A DNA stretch of 13,049 bases, from contig CATEEE010000108.1 of NCBI GenBank assembly GCA_949499045.1, forward strand, positions 1 to 13,049, given 5' to 3'. A model generated the notes under the pieces. It saw nothing but the letters and a program-made list of their open reading frames with translations. It made no database searches and was not told where the DNA came from. Below are positions 1 through 7,995 of the stretch, in pieces; the first letter of the stretch is position 1; every line of letters starts with the position of its first letter. Source of the stretch: Marinobacterium sp. xm-d-530. GTDB taxonomy: Bacteria > Pseudomonadota > Gammaproteobacteria > Pseudomonadales > Balneatricaceae. Made by a program: the position numbers and the translations under genes.

Positions 1-9
1 AAGGGAGAT

Positions 10-36
10 CGCTTCGCACTTCGTGCTAGCTCCTAC
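10..36 (-). repeat. REP-like dispersed repeat, copy 1
   Basis: The arms CGCTTCGC (10-17) and GCTAGCTCCTAC (25-36) are the exact reverse complement of the arms of a second copy at 9947-9973. The 7-base centre differs between the copies. Conserved ends around a variable centre are typical of extragenic palindromic repeats, which in marine gammaproteobacteria often carry GTAGGAGCTAGC. It lies beyond the 3' end of the aminotransferase gene, a usual place for such elements. Confidence 0.6.
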
Positions 37-52
37 AATAACGATCGACACG

Positions 53-184
53 GGGTCTGACCCAGAATTCTGTTGGAGCCTTATTGAACATGAGGCGAGT
101 GGGTGTCTGGCTGAAGCCAGACACCTCTATGAAGCGCATCGAGGCCTTGTTAAGACCGCTCCAACACTCTAGGACCGGTCCAAC
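53..184. repeat. Cluster of palindromes with nested inverted repeat
   Basis: This stretch downstream of the aminotransferase gene is packed with symmetry. GGGTC-T-GACCC is at 53-63 and the perfect palindrome CAGAATTCTG at 63-72. An outer inverted repeat pairs TGTTGGAGC (71-79) with GCTCCAACA (158-166). Inside it lies a perfect 10-bp stem, GGTGTCTGGC (102-111) with GCCAGACACC (116-125), closed by a TGAA loop. A near-direct repeat follows, GACCGCTCCAAC (154-165) and GACCGGTCCAAC (173-184), the second holding palindrome GGACCGGTCC. The central hairpin could stop transcription leaving the aminotransferase gene, but no T-tract follows on the minus strand. A dispersed repeat or the remnant of a small non-autonomous element is equally possible. 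No gene was found in 1-186. Confidence 0.55.
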
Positions 185-186
185 GA

Positions 187-1317
187 TTAAAGTCCCGCTT
201 TATCCAACGCCTCTTTCAGATAATCCAAGGTGCGATCAACGTTCATCAGTTTATCGATACCAAACAAACCAATACGGAAGGTACAGAAACCTTCCGGTTC
301 ATCACACATAAGTGGGACACCCGCTGCAATTTGGAAGCCCGCTTGAGCGAAGCGTGAGCCATTTTGTATATCACCTTCTGTGGTATGATTCACAATCACG
401 CCTGGTGCACCGAATCCATCAGCTGCAAGGCTCTTAATACCGCGCGAAGCTAACAAGTCACGAGCCTCTTTACCCAGACGGGCTTGAGCCGCCTTAAGCT
501 CCTCAAAACCGAATTTTTCAGCTTCAGCCATTACATCACGCAGTTGGCGCAGACCATCAGTCGGCATAGTTGCATGGTAGGCGTGGCCACCGTTCTCGTA
601 AGCTTCCATAATCTGAAGCCACTTTTTAAGGTCGCAGGCAAACGAGTTGCTGGTGGTGTTTTCAATCGCATCACGCGCACGTTGACTCATCATGACAAGG
701 CCAGCACAAGGTGAACCACTCCACCCTTTCTGTGGCGCGCTGCACAACAGATCTACCCCCAGAGCTTTCATATCCACCCAGATGGCACCTGAGGCGATAC
801 AGTCGAGTACAAACAGTGCACCGACTTCATGTGCCGCATCAGCAATCGCTTTAATGTACTCATCCGGCAGAATCATACCGGCTGAGGTTTCCACGTGTGG
901 GGCAAAGATTACATCTGGGCGCTCGTTACGAATTGCATCAACCGCTTCTTCGATTGGGTAAGGAGAGAGTTGCGCTTGAGCATTATCTGAATCAAAACGC
1001 GCTTTAAGCACCAACTCTTCACGCGGCAAATTGGTCATCTCAAAAATTTGAGTCCAACGGTAACTAAACCAACCGTTGCGAATCACCATCGCTTTTTTGC
1101 CGTTGGCAAACTGACGAGCGACCGCTTCCATACCAAAAGTACCACTGCCTGGAACAATCGCGACAGCATCTGCGTTGTAAACAGATTTTAATTGACCCGA
1201 TAGATCACGCATAACATGCTGAAATGCGTTTGACATATGGTTAAGAGAACGGTCTGTGTAAACAACCGAGAATTCAAGTAATCCATCTGGATCAACGTTT
1301 GGCAGTAGACCTGACAT
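187..1317 (-). CDS. Class V PLP-dependent aminotransferase, alanine-glyoxylate type
   Basis: 376-residue cytosolic fold-type I enzyme resembling the alanine-glyoxylate / serine-glyoxylate / 2-aminoethylphosphonate group. It probably moves an amino group between a small amino acid and a 2-oxo acid such as glyoxylate or pyruvate. Visible marks are the cofactor phosphate loop PGSGTFGMEA (about 56-65), the Asp that pairs with the pyridine nitrogen in LDCIASGA (Asp172), and the Schiff-base lysine in SAPQKGWSGSP (Lys197). The C-terminal part ends with FCTFRIGLFG, where the Arg is in the usual place to bind the substrate carboxylate. Full family length. The ATG start has a Shine-Dalgarno AAGGA six bases upstream. 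It lies 56 bp behind the large kinase gene on the same strand, so co-transcription is possible but a functional link is not evident. The exact substrate pair cannot be read from the sequence. Confidence 0.85.
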   Translation of the reverse strand: MSGLLPNVDPDGLLEFSVVYTDRSLNHMSNAFQHVMRDLSGQLKSVYNADAVAIVPGSGTFGMEAVARQFANGKKAMVIRNGWFSYRWTQIFEMTNLPREELVLKARFDSDNAQAQLSPYPIEEAVDAIRNERPDVIFAPHVETSAGMILPDEYIKAIADAAHEVGALFVLDCIASGAIWVDMKALGVDLLCSAPQKGWSGSPCAGLVMMSQRARDAIENTTSNSFACDLKKWLQIMEAYENGGHAYHATMPTDGLRQLRDVMAEAEKFGFEELKAAQARLGKEARDLLASRGIKSLAADGFGAPGVIVNHTTEGDIQNGSRFAQAGFQIAAGVPLMCDEPEGFCTFRIGLFGIDKLMNVDRTLDYLKEALDKAGL

Positions 1318-1373
1318 GGTATGTCCTTATTATTAAATCAATTAACACATAATGCGAAAGAACCGCTTTTGAA

Positions 1374-4300
1374 TCAAGGCTTGGTGAGGCGGTTTACAGC
1401 GTCTTGATAACGGTAACTATTTATCAAAAGACGAACCTCTTCTCTAACAGTGCTTTCAAGGTTCTGTTCACAAGCTGCAAATTGACTCTCTATACGATCT
1501 GGCTCAAAGCTTTCAAGCGCTTGAATTAAATCACTTAGATCAACAGAGCACTGTTTTTGACTGGCATCATCAGATTGTATTTCTGTTTTATCAGCACCTA
1601 AATAGTCATGAATATCAGAAAGCGTCTGTTTGATAATACTCTGATACTCCGTTCCAACAGTTCGGTACTGTTCAATATCACCCTCTACCCCTTCAGAGAG
1701 AATAGCCTGTTCATAATAGCTACAGAAAAGAGAGAGTTTTACGACCCCCAAGATAGAACTAATGCCACGCAGTTTGTGAAGATAATCTTTAAGATCTGAT
1801 AGCGATCTGGAATCGATCAGCTGGTTCACTTCACCTAGGTTTTGGTAGAGTTCCATAAATTTGTGAAGCTGAAGGTTATAGGCCTCAGAGTCAGACCAAA
1901 AGGTCTGCCCTTTTGCGCTGTCAAAATAAGCGGCTGTTTGCCAATCTAAATCATCTGAAGAAACGGTAGGGCTCTCTGACTTAAAACCAGAATGTGAATA
2001 ATTCGTGACACGATTTATTTCAGAGGCCAACTGATCCGACGTAAACGGTTTGGGTAGAAAACCGACCATCCCAACATCTGATGTTCTTCGTTGTTGCTCC
2101 TCGGTTACACCTGCAGACACGGCAATAATGGGGATATGTTTAAACAGTTTCTGCTCTTTGATAATGGTCGCTGTTTCAAACCCATCCAGAATAGGCATCT
2201 GTAGATCCATCAAAATAACATCAACCACCCCATTCAGCTCATACAATGTGGCCAGTGCTTTTTGACCTGACAAAGCTCTATCGACCCTAGCACCCAGGTC
2301 CTCCAGGAGACCTGACGCCAACTCTAAATTGATCTCTGAATCATCGATGACTAAGACATTCAAATCATCTAATCGATATTCCGAATTATCTGACCGCTCA
2401 GAAAACATATTCAGTTGTGATTGATTAGAGAGACCGAAGGGCAACGTCACAGAAAAAACGGACCCTTCACCCAATGTAGACTTAACATCAACTCGACCGC
2501 CCAAAAGTTTTACGAGGTGTTTAACAATGGATAACCCTAACCCCGTTCCACCATAGGATCTGTCCACACCACTATCAGCTTGAGAAAATGGATCAAACAG
2601 ATCTTTTAACTTCTCCTTTGCAATACCAATGCCTGTATCGGTTACACGAAACTCTAACTCAAATTGATTGTCTGAAATGTGCGGATCACTACTGCAGATG
2701 ACTTCTAATTTAATGCTGCCTTGGCTGGTGAATTTGGCCGAATTACCCAGTAAGTTGATCAAAACCTGCTGCAATCGAAAATCATCACCAAATAGATGAT
2801 TAATACTTGGATCAATGCTGGGCATCTTTAATGAAACTTGATCATTGAGTAAAAGAGGTTGAATGGTCAGCTTCACATCATTCAGTAACTGATTCAAATT
2901 AAAGGGACGATTATTAACTTCAATAGCATTAACTTCAGCTCTTGTTACCAAAAGCAGATCATTAATGGTGGTCGAAAGCTGCCCACCAGAGGAAAGAATT
3001 TGGTTCAATATTTTCTGCTGCTTATCTCCAACACCGAGGTTTTTTAAGCGTTGAGATAAACCTAACACTGCATGAAGCGGAGTTCTTAATTCATGAGTAA
3101 CATTGGCAAGAAATTGCGATTTAAAAGCATCCGCCTGTTCCGCTTTCTGTTTAGCCAAAAGCAGCTCTTCACGTGACTGAACAAGCGCAGTAACGTTTTG
3201 TGCTCCCCCTTCCGCAAGCACAAGATTACCCTTTCCATCTCGAGTAAAATCACCAAACCAGCGTATGTAAGATGGCATCAAATCATCTGCTAATCGCACC
3301 TCAAGGTCAAAATTTTGACCTAGCCGAGCAAAAGCCCAAGCTTTTTTAAATTTGGATTGATCCTCTACTGCAATAAGATCAATAAATGCATCCCAATTTA
3401 TTAAATCGTTGCTATCAACTAGATTAAGCAGGCGTTTGAGTTCTGATGATAGGCGAAATTTTTTTAGCTCAGGATACCAATACCAGCTACCCACTTGTGC
3501 CAGCGCTTGAACGCGCTGGAACTGTTTTAGCTTGGCATTTAAAGAGAGAGTTTCAATATCGCTGCTAAATAGAGTAGGCGCTAGAGAACAACTATCTATT
3601 GGCTGAAGTGAGTCACCCTCTTCCCATCTAATAACGGCCCTGAATTTGCTAAAGTCTTTTTCTAACCCTTGTGCAAGATTAGCGGCGGTTGTGCCTAACC
3701 ATTCACCCAATTCTTGATAAGAGAAGGCGATCGTTGCCAACTTAGGATGAGCTCTTTGTCCTGCTTGAGTGTTGCTGTAGCCGATGACCGAAATCGAAGA
3801 TCCAACCTCTAATCCCTGTCGACTAATCCCTTCATACGCACCCAGTGCAAGCTCATCAGTAGCACAAATGATACAGCTCGGCGGGTTTTTGATCTGTAAA
3901 AGATGCTGTGTCATCGATAAACCCTGGCTATGAATTGGGTGGCCACTCAATATTAAAGAGTAATCAATCTCTAGCTCGAGCTGGTTCATACCCGCAACAA
4001 ATCCTGACAGGCGCTGCTGGCCATAAGACATGGTCTCAGAGCCATTTAAAAAAGCGATTCGGGTATGCCCTAGTTGTGCTGCTTTTAAAACAGCGAGTCT
4101 CATAGCACCAAAGTTATCAGTATCAACCCAATGGTAACCATTTTGCTGATTGTCTGAGCCAAACAACACAAAGGGTATGCCCAACTCTTTAAGTGTCAAT
4201 AAGCTACTCTTGTGATCATTCAGGCGTGGTATGATGATTGAGTTAGGTTGATGATGAGCCACTAACCTATGATAGATATCAATGTCCTGTTCAGAGCCAT

Positions 4301-4460
4301 GATTATTGAAGAATGCCACTTCTAAAACGCCTGAACGTTCCTCAATGTACTGCTTAACTGCTGGAATTAACTCACCCAGATAACAGTCCCTTGCACCGCT
4401 CTGAATCCAATCACTGGGCAGCGGAAAAAGTACTTTGAATTGCGAACGAGGTTGTTTCAT
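1374..4460 (-). CDS. Soluble hybrid histidine kinase with LacI-type ligand-binding sensor, receiver and Hpt
   Basis: 1028-residue phosphorelay kinase. Residues 1-285 form a periplasmic-binding-protein-like domain of LacI/GalR regulator type (GHTRIAFLNG near 131-140, CATDELALGAYEG near 199-211, ISVIGYSNT near 223-231), but there is no helix-turn-helix, signal peptide or membrane segment, so the ligand must be cytoplasmic. A PAS-like region spans about 315-425. HisKA has FLANVTHELRTP with His456. The ATPase has an N box with Asn573, DTGIGI (608-613) and GGTGLGLS (637-644). The receiver has Asp706-Asp707, phospho-acceptor Asp752 (MDLQMPILDG) and Lys804. A C-terminal Hpt-like segment has YLHKLRG with His895. 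All catalytic residues are present, so an internal His-Asp-His relay is expected, ending on a response regulator outside the window. It is divergent from the exporter at 4558; the start codon has only a weak Shine-Dalgarno. The domain assignments are strong; the ligand is unknown. Confidence 0.9.
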   Translation of the reverse strand: MKQPRSQFKVLFPLPSDWIQSGARDCYLGELIPAVKQYIEERSGVLEVAFFNNHGSEQDIDIYHRLVAHHQPNSIIIPRLNDHKSSLLTLKELGIPFVLFGSDNQQNGYHWVDTDNFGAMRLAVLKAAQLGHTRIAFLNGSETMSYGQQRLSGFVAGMNQLELEIDYSLILSGHPIHSQGLSMTQHLLQIKNPPSCIICATDELALGAYEGISRQGLEVGSSISVIGYSNTQAGQRAHPKLATIAFSYQELGEWLGTTAANLAQGLEKDFSKFRAVIRWEEGDSLQPIDSCSLAPTLFSSDIETLSLNAKLKQFQRVQALAQVGSWYWYPELKKFRLSSELKRLLNLVDSNDLINWDAFIDLIAVEDQSKFKKAWAFARLGQNFDLEVRLADDLMPSYIRWFGDFTRDGKGNLVLAEGGAQNVTALVQSREELLLAKQKAEQADAFKSQFLANVTHELRTPLHAVLGLSQRLKNLGVGDKQQKILNQILSSGGQLSTTINDLLLVTRAEVNAIEVNNRPFNLNQLLNDVKLTIQPLLLNDQVSLKMPSIDPSINHLFGDDFRLQQVLINLLGNSAKFTSQGSIKLEVICSSDPHISDNQFELEFRVTDTGIGIAKEKLKDLFDPFSQADSGVDRSYGGTGLGLSIVKHLVKLLGGRVDVKSTLGEGSVFSVTLPFGLSNQSQLNMFSERSDNSEYRLDDLNVLVIDDSEINLELASGLLEDLGARVDRALSGQKALATLYELNGVVDVILMDLQMPILDGFETATIIKEQKLFKHIPIIAVSAGVTEEQQRRTSDVGMVGFLPKPFTSDQLASEINRVTNYSHSGFKSESPTVSSDDLDWQTAAYFDSAKGQTFWSDSEAYNLQLHKFMELYQNLGEVNQLIDSRSLSDLKDYLHKLRGISSILGVVKLSLFCSYYEQAILSEGVEGDIEQYRTVGTEYQSIIKQTLSDIHDYLGADKTEIQSDDASQKQCSVDLSDLIQALESFEPDRIESQFAACEQNLESTVREEVRLLINSYRYQDAVNRLTKP

Positions 4461-4519
4461 AACATCATCTATTTTTTTCGTAGTCTTCAGTCTATACCAA
4501 TCAATACAATAAACACCCC

Positions 4520-4540
4520 AAACTTTAAACTTTAAACTTT
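4520..4540. promoter_or_regulatory. Three tandem AAACTTT heptamers in divergent intergenic region
   Basis: Three exact head-to-tail copies of AAACTTT (4520-4526, 4527-4533, 4534-4540) lie between the divergent kinase and exporter genes, ending 17 bp before the exporter ATG. Each unit is nearly palindromic around its C. They are placed to serve as regulator binding sites for one or both genes. A simple low-complexity expansion is the alternative. No convincing promoter boxes could be assigned in 4461-4557, although TACAAT at 4505-4510 is a possible -10 for the exporter. Confidence 0.35.
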
Positions 4541-4557
4541 ATTAACATGAGTCATCT

Positions 4558-5445
4558 ATGACATATCAACAGATCGGTAACCTCCTGCTTCTATCTCTGT
4601 TATGGGGTGGCTCATTTCTATTTATCGGTATTGCCGTTCAAGAGATAGATCCCCTTTTACTGGTGTTTTTGAGGGTAATGATTGCAGCCGTTGTTATGTT
4701 AAGCCTACTTCCCTTTTTTAAAGTCCAGCTTCCAAGAGAAATGGATATCTGGAAGAAGTTTTTTGTCATGGGACTCCTCAATAACGTCATCCCTTTTACC
4801 TTCATCTTTTATGCACAAACTCTGATCAGTGTCTCGTTAGCCTCTATCATCAATGCCATGACTCCGATCTGCACTTTTATTGTGTTAGCGCTATTTAAAG
4901 AGGAGTTGCTCAAACCAAATAAAGTCATTGGTAGTCTGCTGGGCGTACTAGGCGTCACACTTCTTAGCGGCCTAACCCAATTGGCTCTACACACCGATCC
5001 AATGGGTGTCCTGTTCAGTTTTCTAGCCACAGTGAGTTATGGATTTTCTGGGTTATGGGCGAAACGGCACCTTACCGGACGTAACTCGATTCAATCCGCC
5101 ACAAGCCAATTGACCGCCTCAACTCTTATTATGATTCCCGTTCTGCTGATGACCTCAACCGAGTTACCCAACACGCTCCCCTCTTTTGGCGTGATGGCTT
5201 CAATATTGGCTCTGTCGGTGGCATCGACAGCCTTTGCTTACATACTCTTTTTTGAGTTAATCAGTAAAGCGGGCGCCGCTAACGCCATGCTGGTCACTCT
5301 GCTTGTTCCTATCAGTGGAACTCTGCTTGGTATCAGCGTTCTCAATGAGACGATAACTCTGATTCAAGTAATGGGTGGCTTGTTCATTGGTTTAGGGCTA
5401 CTAATCATTGATGGACGACTGTTTAAACCTCTACAAAAGAGATAA
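4558..5445 (+). CDS. EamA/DMT-family inner-membrane transporter
   Basis: 295-residue, highly hydrophobic protein with about ten predicted membrane helices arranged as two tandem EamA repeats (roughly residues 5-140 and 150-285). The family signatures are visible: WGGSFLFIGIAV in the first helix, LLLVFLRVMIAA in the second, and the closing motif AGAANAMLVTLLVPISGTLLG with LNETIT before the last helix. Members export amino acids, metabolites or drugs by proton exchange; the substrate cannot be inferred. The upstream ATG at 4547 meets a stop after four codons, so the start at 4558 is used, placing the first helix at residues 6-28. There is no clear Shine-Dalgarno. It is divergent from the LacI-sensor kinase, which might regulate it, though nothing beyond position supports that. 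A 64-bp gap separates it from the next plus-strand kinase. Confidence 0.88.
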   Translation: MTYQQIGNLLLLSLLWGGSFLFIGIAVQEIDPLLLVFLRVMIAAVVMLSLLPFFKVQLPREMDIWKKFFVMGLLNNVIPFTFIFYAQTLISVSLASIINAMTPICTFIVLALFKEELLKPNKVIGSLLGVLGVTLLSGLTQLALHTDPMGVLFSFLATVSYGFSGLWAKRHLTGRNSIQSATSQLTASTLIMIPVLLMTSTELPNTLPSFGVMASILALSVASTAFAYILFFELISKAGAANAMLVTLLVPISGTLLGISVLNETITLIQVMGGLFIGLGLLIIDGRLFKPLQKR

Positions 5446-5509
5446 AACAACCTACCTTTAATAGTCTATAGTTAGTGTATTAACTCTAAGTGGTTGTTGA
5501 GACAGAATC

Positions 5510-7102
5510 TTGATACGAAATTCGATTAAAACCAAAACCATTCTTGGCGTCGCGGCCATTGAGGCCGTCTTACTGATTACCTTGATCGTGATGATGCTGG
5601 GTTTTATTCGAGATACCAACTTCAACGAGATGGATAAGCGCGCTAACGCGACAGCAAACCTATTTGCGATTACCGTTAAAGATGCCGTTCTCTCATATGA
5701 TTTTGCATCACTAAACGCCTTTGTCGATGAGGTCATGAAGAGTGATGACATACTCTATGCTCGTGTCCTCGATCAGCAGGGTCGAACCCTAACCCAATCG
5801 GACACCATTTCGCCCGGAGAACTAGATACCCAAGCGTCTGAAGTGGATGATGGGATATTTGATGCAAAGGCGCCAATTGAAGTGAATGGTGAGTTCTTCG
5901 GTACCGTTGAGGTTGGGTTTAGTATTCACCCTATCCTAAATACCATCGAAGAGGCAAAACGTTGGAGTTTAGCCATAGCCCTCTTAGAGATGGTACTGGT
6001 AGCCATATTCTCTTTTCTATTAGGGCGCTACCTAATCAACAAACTATCGTTACTTCGTGATGCTGCAGAGACCATTAGTCGAGGCGAGTTAAAAGCTCAA
6101 ATTAAGGTCAGCGGGAACGACGAAATCGATGTCGTAGCAACGGCATTCAACCGAATGAGCTCCACACTTAAGGCGACACGAGAGCAGGAAAAGACCCTAG
6201 AACAGCAGCTGCGCAATTTGAATGAGGAATTAGAAAATAAAGTTGAACAGCGCACCCTGGCACTATCAGAAAAAAACCATCTGCTCGAATTAGCCAACCA
6301 TGAAATCAAGGCCGCACAAGCCAAACTGATTGCCGCTGAAAAACAGGCCTCGCTGGGTATTCTAGCATCTGGCATTGCTCATGAAGTGAACAATCCGCTT
6401 TCGATTGTTCGTTCTAACATTGACACCTTACGTGATTACATAGAGCTGTGTGTTAGCGCGATAGAGCACTTTAAAAAAGAGTCGATGAATCCTGATCAAC
6501 TCAATTTAATCCTAGAAAAAGCTGATTTTGATTACCTTTCAAAAGATTATCGATCACTGACAGATGAATCGGAAGCCGCTATTTTGCGAGTGACACTGAT
6601 TATCTCGCAACTCCGTAATTTTGAGTTAAACCGAGAGGAGTCAGAATTAGAGTTTGTAAACCTAAGAAACCTTGTTAATCAAGCGGCTAATCAAGCGTTA
6701 GAGCAGCTGCCCGATCGTTCAAAGAGTAACTGTCAGATACTAATTCAACTCCCCGACTCTCTATTCATTCGAGCCAAGTCACGCTTGGCAATCGATGCAA
6801 TATCAGGTGTGGTCACCAATGCGCTTCAGGCTGTTCCCCCTGAGAAAGAGGCTCTGATCAACATTCAATGTGAAAAACAGGGATCAAAACTCAAACTGAC
6901 CATCGAAGATAATGGCATAGGTATAGAGCATAAAGACATCAAAAACATCTTTGATCCTTTCTTTACAACACGCGAAATTGGGGCCGGAACAGGTTTGGGG
7001 CTATTCAAGGTGCAGACCCTGATGAAAAGCATGGATGGTGACATTGAGCTGGTGAGGGCTAAACCAAATGCCCTATTCCAGCTCACGTTCCGAATGGACT
7101 AG
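5510..7102 (+). CDS. Membrane sensor histidine kinase with HAMP, NtrB/DctB-like core, TTG start
   Basis: 530-residue inner-membrane kinase. Helices at about 10-32 and 152-174 enclose a periplasmic sensor region of about 120 residues. HAMP lies near 172-223, a coiled coil at 223-280, then a HisKA domain GIAHEVNNPLSI with His291. The ATPase has Asn437, DNGIGI (467-472), FDPFFTT and GAGTGLGLF (491-499). HEVNNPL plus FDPFFTT is typical of the NtrB/DctB group, whose usual partners are sigma-54 activators. No receiver is attached and no response regulator is adjacent. The TTG start at 5510 is chosen because a stop lies at 5498 and because the resulting N-terminus (SIKTKTILGVAAIE) aligns with that of the paralogous kinase at 9832 (SISAKTIIGVALIE). 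A start at the first downstream ATG would destroy the first helix. Sensor regions of the two kinases are clearly related; the kinase cores are not of the same subtype. Confidence 0.88.
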   Translation: MIRNSIKTKTILGVAAIEAVLLITLIVMMLGFIRDTNFNEMDKRANATANLFAITVKDAVLSYDFASLNAFVDEVMKSDDILYARVLDQQGRTLTQSDTISPGELDTQASEVDDGIFDAKAPIEVNGEFFGTVEVGFSIHPILNTIEEAKRWSLAIALLEMVLVAIFSFLLGRYLINKLSLLRDAAETISRGELKAQIKVSGNDEIDVVATAFNRMSSTLKATREQEKTLEQQLRNLNEELENKVEQRTLALSEKNHLLELANHEIKAAQAKLIAAEKQASLGILASGIAHEVNNPLSIVRSNIDTLRDYIELCVSAIEHFKKESMNPDQLNLILEKADFDYLSKDYRSLTDESEAAILRVTLIISQLRNFELNREESELEFVNLRNLVNQAANQALEQLPDRSKSNCQILIQLPDSLFIRAKSRLAIDAISGVVTNALQAVPPEKEALINIQCEKQGSKLKLTIEDNGIGIEHKDIKNIFDPFFTTREIGAGTGLGLFKVQTLMKSMDGDIELVRAKPNALFQLTFRMD

Positions 7103-7134
7103 TATCGCGGCCTTTTCAAGACCGCGATTCTTTT
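7103..7134 (+). terminator. Hairpin plus T-rich tail after the kinase gene; repeat-family member
   Basis: The stem ATCGCGG (7104-7110) pairs with CCGCGAT (7122-7128) and is followed by TCTTTT, giving a rho-independent terminator for the plus-strand kinase, whose stop codon is immediately before it. The same hairpin with nearly the same loop recurs at 9915-9940, so it is also a dispersed repeat. On the minus strand no T-tract follows, so termination of the convergent binding-protein gene by it is doubtful. Confidence 0.65.
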
Positions 7135-7152
7135 AAGTTTTATCGAAGATGC

Positions 7153-7980
7153 TTAATCCAACAAACTATCCAAAAGCGTCAGATTAAGTGCTCGCACATC
7201 ATCCCAATCGCTATCATTTGCGGCTTTCAGTGACTTAATACCCAACCCTGATAACGCAGCTTTGCCCTCTTTAGAACTGGCCATATCAGCCAATACCTCT
7301 GAGACTCTCTTTGCAAGTTCTGCATCCACTTCGGGGTGGTTAGCAAAAGCGTGGGGGGTATACTCTTCGGTTTTCCAAAGCACTCTTAGTTGGCTCTTAA
7401 CCTCATCCCGAGAGTTGTTAAACGTGCGTCCAATACCCCCACCTGCCAAGAAAAACTCACGGGATACACCCAAGTAAACGGAGTCATGCGAACTGACATA
7501 ACGGGGGGTGATGTTGATTCCCATTTTTGCCAACTCACCACGAGGTACCAGGGATGCTGCAAAGGCTGCCGGTGAAGGGAAAGCGACCTCTTTTCCCTCT
7601 AATTGACTTAGTTCAGTGATTGAACTCTCTTTGCTCGTCACCAGTAAGCCCTGAATCTTCTTATCGGCACGATGCGCAAGTGCTTGGTAGCCTTTGTGTT
7701 CATTAAAGAAGGTAAAGTGGTAAGGATTCATGTAGGCAAAATCGTACTGACCTTCCATTAAGCGCTTTTCAAAGGTGGGAATATCCGTAGCAGTAGCAAA
7801 CTGAAACTGCACACCGGTTTGAGTTTCAAGATGCTTTAGAACGGGCCCCCACACTTTGGCTAACTTAGTCGCTGACTGCTGCGGTACGACACCAAAAGTA
7901 AACGTCTCTGCCCAAACTTGTCCGCTGATAGCCGTCGCCAACACACCGACTGACGCGAAACGCTTCAATAACTTATTCAT
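7153..7980 (-). CDS. PhnD-type periplasmic substrate-binding protein (orphan)
   Basis: 275-residue exported protein of the phosphate/phosphite/phosphonate binding family (PhnD-like, Phosphonate-bd). A signal peptide of about 24 residues (MNKLLKRF, hydrophobic core, GQVWA cut before ETF) precedes FGVVPQQSATKLAKVWGPVL, the family's first strand and helix. Further marks are YDFAYMNPYHFTF, LEGKEVAFPSPAAFAASLVPR and the HDSVYLGVSREFFLAGGG stretch. The start at 7980 is preferred over in-frame ATG 7986 and GTG 7983 because the Shine-Dalgarno AGAGG (7994-7990) is nine bases from it but only three and six from the others. No ABC permease or ATPase gene is in the window. The gene overlaps the stop/ribosome-site junction of the upstream hybrid kinase and converges on a second kinase, so a sensory partner role is inferred. 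The ligand is not necessarily a phosphonate. Confidence 0.85.
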   Translation of the reverse strand: MNKLLKRFASVGVLATAISGQVWAETFTFGVVPQQSATKLAKVWGPVLKHLETQTGVQFQFATATDIPTFEKRLMEGQYDFAYMNPYHFTFFNEHKGYQALAHRADKKIQGLLVTSKESSITELSQLEGKEVAFPSPAAFAASLVPRGELAKMGINITPRYVSSHDSVYLGVSREFFLAGGGIGRTFNNSRDEVKSQLRVLWKTEEYTPHAFANHPEVDAELAKRVSEVLADMASSKEGKAALSGLGIKSLKAANDSDWDDVRALNLTLLDSLLD

Positions 7981-7989
7981 CACCATTTA

Positions 7990-7995
7990 CCTCTT
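7990..7995 (-). promoter_or_regulatory. Ribosome binding site of the binding-protein gene, overlapping the kinase stop
   Basis: On the minus strand AAGAGG shares bases with the TAA stop of the upstream kinase frame (7996-7994). Its spacing selects the ATG at 7980 as the start of the binding-protein gene. The overlap suggests translational coupling, which the premature TAA at 8251-8249 would weaken. Confidence 0.6.

Noticed and set aside
1361..1394. Hairpin AACCGC/GCGGTT across the end of the large kinase gene as a terminator
   Set aside because: Six-bp stem, 22-base loop and no T-tract; too weak to call, so co-transcription with the aminotransferase stays possible.
7153..7980. Phosphonate ABC transporter (phnD as part of phnCDE)
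   Set aside because: No permease, ATPase or phosphonate catabolic gene lies nearby, and the PhnD-like family binds varied ligands.
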